Source of the DNA: Rhizopus arrhizus
Taxonomy: Eukaryota > Mucoromycota > Mucoromycetes > Mucorales > Rhizopodaceae
Length of the DNA: 64,000 bases
Reading direction: 5' to 3'
Assembly: GCA_024220505.1 (NCBI GenBank)
Contig: JAKZZE010000003.1
Span: 1,488,001-1,552,000 of the forward strand
Positions 36,330 to 44,808 of the stretch are shown here, piece by piece. The position numbers and the translations under genes were made by a program. Position 1 is the first letter of the stretch. The number at the start of each line of letters is the position of its first letter. The notes below the pieces were generated by a model. That model ran no database searches, was not told where the DNA came from, and saw only the letters and a program-made list of their open reading frames with translations.

Positions 36330-36419
36330 ACAACAAAGATCCTTCGCTCGTATAATAATTACAATACGTCATGATAATCGTATTTCTGCAATATTATACT
36401 TCGCTAGGATCTTTGTTGT
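36330..36419. repeat. 14 bp inverted repeat enclosing 62 bp
   Basis: ACAACAAAGATCCT at 36330-36343 and its exact inverse AGGATCTTTGTTGT at 36406-36419. It lies just beyond the 3' end of the tyrosine-recombinase remnant and next to a GA/GTGG-rich stretch. Confidence 0.8.
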
Positions 36420-36439
36420 GCATTCAGAGTACAATCAGT

Positions 36440-36620
36440 AAAATTACTATTGGTAGAGACCGAAATCCGATAAAACTGTTCAAAGAGTTACTTGCTTGAC
36501 CAGTTACCATAGACGAAAATGTCATCCACGGCAACACCCGCTTGAGCAGCCAGAGTTGTACCCAGAGCACGAGCCTTTGGCAAAGGAGCAGTAGGAGAAC
36601 GACTAGGGATCGCAAAACAG
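36440..36620 (-). pseudogene. Tyrosine-recombinase C-terminal remnant
   Basis: On the minus strand: PLPKARALGTTLAAQAGV, then DDIFVYGNWSSK, a stop, and LFEQFYRIS. The GNWSS...FEQFYRIS pattern with Tyr five residues before the end of the block is the C-terminal active-site region of eukaryotic tyrosine recombinases (Crypton or DIRS-like elements). Only this part is visible; an in-frame stop follows NWSSK. Confidence 0.65.
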
Positions 36621-36880
36621 TCGAATAGTCAATGAATTTATATACTGTATCATTTTTTTTCCATACAGTCTAGCTGAAAAAGCGCTAAAAAAATAGAAGG
36701 ATTCAAGAAGTATAGCGAAAATTTCGGCACATCCAAGAACAGGACATTTTGCAAGAAGCTGATATTGTTATAACACGTTAAAATAAAGGACATATTCCAC
36801 ACTATACCTATAAAGTAAACCTTTGTTTTTTCTTTCATTTTGTAGAGTGTTTTAGCATAAAGAATAGAATATAGATATAT

Positions 36881-37668
36881 TTATTTATTTATAATTTCTT
36901 TAATTATTTGGACCCTTTTTTTGTTGATCGCTTTGATTCTAGGGTATATAATCCCGTTATATAATACAAGGAGATCTTTTTGATTAACAAGAAGCTCATT
37001 CCCTTCCACCCCAAACAGTAACTCCATTAAGAGTATTTTTGCTCTTGATAACTTGCTTTTACTCTTGTTCTTTTTTATAAGATGAAGCTTTGCTTGAATT
37101 TCTTCATTGGTGGATTCAGCTTCGAAACCCAAATCCTTCCAACATTCGATTTGCTTCAACATGTCCACCAAAACATGAACTTCAGATATCTTCACTGATG
37201 CTGAAACTGACAAATCAATGAGTTTCGAACATACCGTCGCATATCCGAGAGGCTCGGTGCGATGCAATTCAAGAGAGAGAGAGGTGTGCAGAAACCTAAA
37301 TTGCAAAAAAAATCCGATTTGCTGCACCAAGTGTACAAGCTAGCCCTCTTCTTGTAGTTCCTGAGCATTCTGTAGCACTGGCTTCTACTCACTTCTTCAC
37401 AGGGTGAGAATAAGATAAACCTGTCATCATTAATCAGCTGAGGAGGGACACTCACGCCAAGAAAAGCATCCAAACCATCATTATTTGAATTGTTACATAG
37501 GCCGCCTGTAGCAATTACTTCAAACTTTCCGACAGAGAAGCGTAACTCATACCAAGCTCCTCTTCCTTCTTGGCACTTTTGCATGCTTATGTGTAGTTTA
37601 TCGACAAATCTGTCTAGTTTTACGAAAGCAACATCATTGATAGAGCTGTCGTGGTAGTACGTCTCCAT
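36881..37668 (-). CDS. Unknown protein encoded inside the long-TIR element
   Basis: Two open frames, 37668 to about 37325 and about 37290 to 36881, can be joined by a ~30-45 nt intron-like stretch (GTGCAG...TTTAG) with phase kept, giving roughly 250 residues. The N-terminal part begins METYYHDSSINDVAFVKLDR and includes WYELRFSVGKFEVIATGGLC; the C-terminal part is Lys/Leu/Ile-rich and helical (LHLIKKNKSKSKLSRAK). No known domain is recognised. It may be captured host sequence or an accessory protein of the transposon. The proposed intron is unusually short and the join could instead be a frameshift. Confidence 0.5.
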
Positions 37669-37862
37669 CTGAGTTATCAACACCCAATTATTCTATTGAC
37701 TAATAACAATCGAGTGCACCAACAAGACCATCAGCTTCTCCTTTGCGCCATCGATTGCTTGCTTGTTGACGACTTGGTTTCTGTCGAGGGGCTGGAAGTC
37801 AGTTACGACTCTATACTCGCGCGCGAGCCCTGGTAATTTCTCGAACAAGTTACTGGGTAAAA

Positions 37863-38164
37863 ATTCAAACACGAGACCAAATTCGTCTCATTTTTTTGGG
37901 CAATTTAACCTCACGCAAATGTCCAAAAAATTTCGAAAAGATATATTGGATTACAAGATGATATATGTCCTGTACTTGATATGATGAATGTCACATAGGA
38001 GAATCTCTATGCTGGGCCGGAGGTAGTGATCAATCAATAGTATGATCATCCATATCAAGATACCTAACCAATGCCTAGTAATACCTACTAATGCCTACTA
38101 AGATACAGTTCATGCATAGTATAAGATGTACCTGTCACCTCTGAAACAATTACAATTTGAAGAT
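37863..38164 (-). repeat. Right terminal inverted repeat (~302 bp)
   Basis: Inverse of 33592-33894, ending ACAATTTGAAGAT. Differences are a handful of substitutions and one-base indels. Confidence 0.9.
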
Positions 38165-39131
38165 GAATGTTTTTGATTTATCAGTTGCCCTATTTGCAGA
38201 TAGATACTTTTACTGATAACAATTTGTAAAATATTGTCAACTTCATCTATCAACATTTCTCAATACATTTTTATTCAAAGAAACGCTCTTGAATATTCTA
38301 ACGAACCTTTGGCTAATATCCAGTTTGCAGACGAAATGGAACTGAACGCTTGGGTTATCAGTACTGCCAATTGGATCAAACACCAGAGCTCATGTTAATG
38401 AGAGACATACTACTGCTATTTCCCACATGTCCAAAGAGGCGTTGAAAGCTTGTTTGTTGCCAAAAGAGACACGTTATTTCATATCTGAACACAGTAAAAC
38501 AAAAACGGTAAAGAAGCAACTAATGTGTCAGTATTAGAAGGCTTATCTTCTGGTGAAGCATTTGAATCATATAAAGCAACTACTAAAAAGAAAAGAGAGA
38601 AACAAAGAAGCCTTCCATTAAGTCTTTTAAGTTGTTAAAAAATTGTGACTGCTGCAATATTTGGTCGTTTTAAAATAAGAGTGAGATATCTGAGCATAAA
38701 GTAGCCTAGTGATTGACAGGAAGAGATATCACAAGAGATAAAATAGAAGAGTAGTTTTTAGTAAGAACAAAGATTGTGTTTTATTGATTAGAATTAAATT
38801 GTACTTGTACTATTTGTGAAGGAATATACCAGAAGGTTCGTTAAGAGACTTAGCATACTGGAAGCTTCTAGGAAAGAAATATTCTTTCCTAGACCTTGAT
38901 TTGTTAAGATATAAGTTCAGATTCTAGTTGCAATACACTCTTGACAGTTTAAAGAGATTCAAAGAAATTGATTGCGGTTGGTAAACCTGAAGAGCATAGC
39001 ATTATGTGTCCGGTTCGAAGCTCCAGCTGAGATTAGAAACAGAAACATGACGTCGAAAATTCTTTTGGAGTGTTTTTTTGTACAGCGCTTGTAAAATTCC
39101 CCATTCGTTTCTTTCGCGTCAATAAAAAAAA
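38165..39131. other. Flank of the element with decayed coding-like sequence
   Basis: About 38275-38640 reads as protein-like pieces with stops (EYSNEPLANIQFADEMELNA, later VSVLEGLSSGEAFESYKATT), so it is probably an old gene or transposon relic of unknown family. The last 150 bases are the promoter/leader of TAF4. Confidence 0.45.
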
Positions 39132-39143
39132 ATGGATCCGGAT

Positions 39144-39193
<50 letters not shown>

Positions 39194-41061
39194 ACAACAA
39201 CAACAACAACAGCAAAAAAATCCAGAACCACACTTAACGCAGCAGACAATACTTATTCCTCCAGAAGGGTCAGCACAACCTAATGTCCCAGTACAAACAA
39301 GACTTCAACCAACAGGAGGTATTTTTTAAAATAAGTTAAACAAAAGTTAAATGCATTTAAATTTGTTTGAATCAGGTTCATCGTCTATGACTCTGCTCGA
39401 TAATCTTACTTCACAGCTTATACCTGAACGAAAAGAAAGATTTATTGATCTGTTTAAACAATTACAGGTTAATACAAAAAAAAAAAAGAGAAGAGAGATT
39501 GAGAGACATGATCATAATAAGCTTCTAACATTCAATTTGTACAGAGTAATTCTGTTTCTGCAAATCAATTTTTGGCTCAAGCAAGATTATTACTAGATCA
39601 ACAACAGTATCAGCAATTAGAAAACTTGAAAAACAAACCTGCTCAACTGCCACCACAACCTATGGGAGCAAGACCTGTGACAATCCAGCCTCAGACATCA
39701 CCACATCAAACAATAGATTATAATTCTCTCAAACGAACAATGAGTGGAACACAGTTACGTATTGATGATACACAGCAACGAGCAATGCTGTAAATGCATA
39801 TAAAAAGAGATACACAAATCCAATGTAACTAATTTTTTTTAGCAGTAATCATAATCATCCACAAATGAAAAGAACCGATATACCCTTACAACAATTACCA
39901 ACACCGCCCATGTATAGAGCAAGTACAGCACCAGTGTCTTCTACAGAGCAACAATACGCCGCATTGCAACCTAATGATACAGAACCTACTATAAAGACAG
40001 AAGTAGATGGTGGGCAATTTTCATTTATTCAAGATTTTATGAATCAAGATATTTTAAAAAATACTATTACAAAAATAAGTAAGCTTTTTCATCTGCTATT
40101 TTCTGTTTTATAAGGCGTATTGAAATACAATTTAGGTAATTCTTTAAATACAAGCAAGGTGGACCCTGAAGTTGTTTCAATGATTGCTTTAGCCACTCAA
40201 GAGCGTATACAAAAATTAATAAGGGAGATGATGGATGCATCCAAATATCGAATGGACTCTCAAACATTTACACAACCATTACCAGATGAAACAGGACGCT
40301 ACCCATATAAAATTGCAGATATACTAGATGTTAAAAAACAACTTTTAGCTGTTGAAAGAGTAGAACGTGAAGAGGAAAGAAGACGAAGAGAATACATTTC
40401 TGAAAAAGAAAGAAGGGCTCATATGGGTGATGATGACAAAGAAGGGGGTGATGAGGATAAGCCCAAAAAGAAAAAGAAGAAGGATCAAAGTGGTGTAGGA
40501 GCGAGATACATGAGTGATGATGTTCGCAACAAGAGTACAAATGAAACAGCCCTAATGATTGCAGGTGGTGTTAAAAAGAGTTGGATGTTGACAGGTTTAT
40601 CGGGATCATCTAAAGATATGTCTCCATTCACACCCGCAAAGCCGCCTGCCCCACCTTCACCCAACGTACCAAGCTCTTCCAGTGCAGCAGCAACGCCGAC
40701 CAATGCCACATCACCCACAAATGCACAAAGTCCTATCCTAATTCAGAACTCAACATCTAATCCTTTATCTCCCTCTCAGGATGCAGACGATCAACCAAGA
40801 GGTCGAGGTCGACCAAAGCGACGAAAGTCTGGATCTGGGCCAGATATTGGGCCAAATAAGAAATCAAAAGGATTCAATCGTGACGGACTCTTTTTACCAC
40901 CTTCTACCATTGGCCGTCCTCATCATCGTTTCTTTGGAGAACAAGGGGCGAGAAAGGTGACAGTTCGAGATGCACTTTTTGTGCTAGAAGAGGAGCATGA
41001 AAACAAAAGAGAGTATGCACCTCGTACTTTGCTTAAAACATACACATGCTATTTGAAATAA
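39132..41061 (+). CDS. TAF4: Transcription initiation factor TFIID subunit 4
   Basis: Core TFIID subunit that pairs with TAF12 through a histone-fold. Five exons, 39132-39318, 39376-39467, 39545-39789, 39843-40078 and 40136-41061, give 561 residues. The N-terminus is a CAG/CAA-coded poly-Gln run (residues ~5-28). The C-terminal TAF4 domain shows SKVDPEVVSMIALATQERIQKL, DILDVKKQLLAVERVEREEE and the closing KVTVRDALFVLEEE. A Ser/Pro-rich linker and a GRGRPKRRK basic motif lie between. The exon 4 acceptor could alternatively be three bases downstream. It converges on the CCDC174 gene with only 12 bp between stop codons. Confidence 0.9.
39144..39215 (+). repeat. CAG/CAA repeat coding poly-Gln in TAF4
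   Basis: About 24 consecutive Gln codons mixing CAG and CAA directly after the fourth residue. Confidence 0.9.
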
Positions 41062-41073
41062 AAATGAACTCAT

Positions 41074-42102
41074 TTATTCTACCTGTTTACGCACTGACTG
41101 TAAAAAAGAAGCGACACTTTCCTCATTGACATCGGGCATATGAATCGTGCTTGGTATCTTGTCATGTTTTAGGGGATGCTGCTTTCTAGCTTGTAGAGCA
41201 GCCCTTCTTGCACGTATTTTTTCTGCATTTTTAGCCATCATTTGTTGTCGCTTAGCTGCAGCTGATATAGCTGATTTACGCGCATTTTCCGTTTCATCTC
41301 GAAGCTTATTTAATTTTGCCAATTGTTCTTCACGTTCTTCTTCATCTTTTGAGAACCGATAGAACCCCACACCTTTTGTTCTTATTTCTTTATCTGCATC
41401 GTAATGTTTAATGTGTGCTCGACTAGCTAATCCATCACCCATTTCATAGTCGGGTCTCAGCATCATATCCTCTCTGTTCTCTTCTTCTTGAACGGTCATG
41501 TTTGGTAATTGGCTTTGACGCACAGTACGAGTTCTGCCAAATTCATCTTCATATTCTACCCAAGGATCATCTGCTGCTTCTTTTTCCTGTCGTCGTTTTT
41601 TCAATTTTCTTTCTGTTTCTTCTCTAATCTCCTCTAATTGTCGCTATATACAAAGCACATCAATACACACACACACAAAACAGATTCTTTACCTCTTGAA
41701 AGTATTTTCTATCAAAATCAATCAAGGGCGCCTTTTCATCATCGTCATCATATTCTTCTTTATATTGACCTGATCGCATCGCTTCATAGATCTTTGCCTT
41801 TTTCTCTAATTGTTCTCGACTTTTAGCGAGCACATCACTCTGAACTTCTTCAATTTGTTTATCTTTTGCGTTTCTCGCTTCAATCCCCTTATTTTGTTTA
41901 GCCCATACCGTCCGTTTTTGTTCAGGCCGCTTGGCTGCGCTTTGTTTGCCGGAACTGGCTCTTGTCTTGTTGAATTTCTCAGTTTGATGAGCTAATTCAG
42001 CTTTTAAATCGACGGCCTAAAAAATGTAAATTGTATTTTTTTTTAAAAAAATAAGAGACTTACAGTTGTGGCACTAATATTGTTGATCACTTTCTTAGAC
42101 AT
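41074..42102 (-). CDS. CCDC174-like coiled-coil nuclear protein
   Basis: Three exons, 42102-42064, 42016-41693 and 41643-41074, give 310 residues. Highly charged and mostly helical. The block YRFSKDEEEREEQLAKLNKL with GVGFYRF before it is the conserved segment of CCDC174 (DUF4078 family), a nuclear, EJC/spliceosome-associated protein in animals. Other blocks are DPWVEYEDEFGRTRTVRQSQ and the N-terminal VDLKAELAHQTEKFNKTR. A role in RNA processing is by homology only. Ends 12 bp from the TAF4 stop, tail to tail, and starts 61 bp after the GWT1 stop. Confidence 0.88.
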
Positions 42103-42163
42103 TTGACAAAAAATAAGGGAAAAAAAAAAAGATAAAGAGTGACTTTTTATGCAAAAAGAGAAC

Positions 42164-43722
42164 TTATAATTTTATTCTAAAATGAAATCTATTCCACATT
42201 ATCCAAGGCACACTGGTAACAATTAACAAATAACATACATTGACTAGTATTGAGCTCCATGTGTTCATATAAAGTGTTCTCATACTTAAATTAATGAGCC
42301 CTGTCAGTATATTGGCCTATATACAGATTATAAGTAAAAATTGCAAAGGGCATAAAAGTTATGTTACCAATAGAAATGTAAATAAACCATTGTTATTGAT
42401 TGCAACTAATAAAGGTGGTGCACTTTTGACAAACTTGATTGCGTTTTTTTCAATAGCAATAAGATCAAAAAGTAGTATTAAATTAGATGCAACAACCCAA
42501 AGTACATAGGGTAGATTGGCCTATACAAATTTGTGGTTAAGCAATTTTTTTTTTCAATTTTCTCTTTCTTACCATTCCACGAGACACATCGTATTTTGGA
42601 AATAAATAAATCCAGATATTATACACTAGGAATAATATACCACCAGAAAAGGCAATGGATGCTTCTGAACTCATTGGACTTGTATTTGGTAGCTGGATGG
42701 ACTTGTTCTGAAAGATAAATTCTCCAGTCTGAAGACCAAATAAAAAAATGGAAAGATAGCCAAAGAAGCTACAGATACCTTCCTTGTTGGCACTAATCAA
42801 GCCAGTACGTGGTGCATTCATAACCCAATCTTGTAACCCTAAGTTTAACACAACTTGATAGATAACAATGACAACAATGGCCAGCACAGCAAACGGCATC
42901 TGCTTTCTTAAAAATCCCAGCAAGGTCATGACGGGTGGCAAGAACCCCAAGGTAAAAAAGAAATTCCAATGTAATCCATACTCTGAATGATGTTCCTGGT
43001 AATCCACACTTTTTGTCAAGAAGAAGCGTGCAAAACCTAATAAAAGAATAACAAAGCCAGATCGAAATGATTTCAATAAACTAGGCTGCTTATTGTTCAT
43101 ATAAGACCTCGACGAGACTACGCCAGAAGAGAAAACAAACGATCCTACACCCATGTCCATCTAAATGATTACTTTATAAGTCACACTGTTTTTATCTATC
43201 CAAACCCATTTGTTACCAAGGATGTTCCGAATATTTCTACTTTAGCAAATCGTCTAGGAAAGAATTGAAAGTCAACAGCCAATATGGCTGCACAAGTCAT
43301 GATCATGAGTCCAGCACGATAGACTGTCAAGTAAGGCTTTTGAGCTTCTTCTTTTTGTGGTCTCTTCAAATTTTGAGGACGCTTGACGACTTGGTGAAAT
43401 ACAAGGCCAAGTATTGGGATATAATAGATATAATTGGATGCCCAAGTCATATAGGAGAGTAAGGGTATTACATATATAGCAAACTGAGGAAAGAAAGAAT
43501 CAGGCTTGATTTTCTTGGCATCGACTAGTCTATACCATATAAAATGAGAAAGCTAACAATAACAATAATAAAAAAAGGAGTTAAAAGATGAACAGATTTG
43601 ATGAAAGAATTTACAATGATGGAGTGACACACTAGGGCAATCTCGAGTGTCCTTCCTCCTGTACAGTTGGAAACGTGAGCTTCTTTTGCAAGCTTATATT
43701 CTTCATTGCTGATTTCTACCAT
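42164..43722 (-). CDS. GWT1: GPI-anchor inositol acyltransferase (GWT1/PIG-W)
   Basis: ER membrane enzyme that acylates the inositol ring of GlcN-PI early in GPI synthesis; needed for wall mannoproteins and target of the antifungal class of Gwt1 inhibitors. Five exons, 43722-43615, 43552-43217, 43160-42573, 42520-42368 and 42316-42164, give 445 residues. Start chosen at [20 protein letters not shown] because this is the family N-terminus. Diagnostic blocks are [68 protein letters not shown] and [20 protein letters not shown]. At least ten hydrophobic membrane segments are visible. Divergent from eS25 with 149 bp between start codons. Confidence 0.95.
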
Positions 43723-43871
43723 TGGTACTAAAGCTGCAGTTTCCCCTGTGCTTAAATTATGAGAGAAAGCGACGACATAAGTCGGTGTTTGAAACAAGTA
43801 TTTCGGAGAGAACGAGAATATATCAAGAGAATAAATGCAAGCAATCTTGAAATCTTCCTCAATACATCCAA
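43723..43871. promoter_or_regulatory. Shared divergent promoter GWT1 / eS25
   Basis: The two start codons are 149 bp apart on opposite strands, so any promoter elements are shared or overlapping. No specific factor site is assigned. Confidence 0.6.
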
Positions 43872-44391
43872 ATGGTAAGCAAACAGTGACCTATGGATCG
43901 AGAGGGCATAGGAGGGGAATGGATGGATGCATTGTTAAAAGAGATGGATGGATGAAATGGGGATTATAATGCTTTAGAGGGAATTCATAAAAAGACCATT
44001 TGTACTTATGACATGTGTATAGGCAAAGAAGGACGTTGCTGCTAAGCCTAGCTCTTCCTCTGGTGGAAAGAAAGCAAAGAAGAAGTGGTCTGCTAAGAAG
44101 GTCAAGGATAAGGCCAACAACTTGGTCATTCTCGACAAGCCCACTTATGAACGTTTGTTCAAAGAAGTTCCCACTTACAAGCTCATCTCTCAATCTGTCT
44201 TGGTTGACCGTCTTAAGCTTAATGGTTCTTTGGCTCGCATTGCCATCCGTGAACTTGAATCTCAAGGTTTGATTAAGCCTATTTCTCGTCACCATGCTCA
44301 AATCATTTACAGTAAGTTAAAATTTAAGAAAAAAGTGAGCAAGATATGCTAACACCATCCAATAGCCCGTGCCACTGGTGATGATAAATAA
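43872..44391 (+). CDS. RPS25: 40S ribosomal protein eS25
   Basis: Three exons, 43872-43874, 44023-44311 and 44366-44391, give 105 residues. Exon 1 is only the ATG, followed at once by GTAAGC, a layout frequent in fungal ribosomal protein genes. The protein has the Lys-rich N-terminus ([20 protein letters not shown]), then [40 protein letters not shown] and [20 protein letters not shown], the winged-helix core of eS25 in the small subunit head. Length matches the family. Codon use is biased to a few codons, as expected for high expression. Confidence 0.97.
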
Positions 44392-44808
44392 GTTGCTTTA
44401 TACAAAAATAAAATAACTTTTGAAGCATCAATCATGTAGACAAATAAGTTGATACAGTTTCAGGTTTCAAATTATTGCATGAAGAGAAATGTATTTGTGA
44501 TTCATTGTTGTGAGAGAAATTGAGCTATATGTTTATGCAGAGAGATAAAAAGAAAACAAAAAGAAGAGAAAATCACTGTGTTTTGCTGTTCTCCCTTGAA
44601 TGTATCTAAGTTTGTGCCTGAAAAACCATTAATTTGAAAGGGGGAAATCATTTGTATTTAAATATTGCTTAAACAAAACAAGAGATAAACAATTCCCTTT
44701 TAAATTCTCCTTTACTATCTCGTGTGTACTATAATTGTTTTCGTTTATTTTCCGTACTTTTTTTTTGTTTGTTTATATTCCTTTCTTCTTCTTTTTCATA
44801 CAAGAATT
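44392..44808. other. Intergenic region
   Basis: 3' flank of eS25 and promoter of the acyltransferase gene; T/CT-rich just before 44809. Nothing else seen. Confidence 0.5.

Larger units (their letters stand above)
33592..38164. mobile_element. 4.57 kb compound transposon with ~302 bp terminal inverted repeats
   Basis: The sequence 33592-33894 reappears inverted at 37863-38164 with only a few differences. Between the repeats lie, in order, a broken DD34E Tc1-like transposase (plus, 33991-35297), an inner copy of the transposase terminal sequence (~35318-35376), a tyrosine-recombinase remnant (minus, ~36440-36620) and an unknown spliced minus-strand gene (36881-37668). Flanks GAATTTATATG (33581-33591) and GAATGTTTTTG (38165-38175) agree at 8 of 11 positions and may be a worn target duplication. 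TA duplications expected for simple Tc1 insertion are not seen. It may be a Tc1-derived composite, or a different superfamily with long repeats that captured a Tc1 element. Confidence 0.82.

Noticed and set aside
38980..39040. GGTTCGAAG that looked like a tRNA T-loop
   Set aside because: The flanking bases do not pair into a T-stem or acceptor stem, and no D- or anticodon arm fits upstream.
39033..39249. Antisense poly-Leu/Val/Ala ORFs opposite TAF4
   Set aside because: Products of the CAG/CAA repeat read on the other strand.
43891..44301. 136-codon minus-strand ORF over eS25
   Set aside because: It overlaps the strongly conserved eS25 exon and its first intron; no motif.
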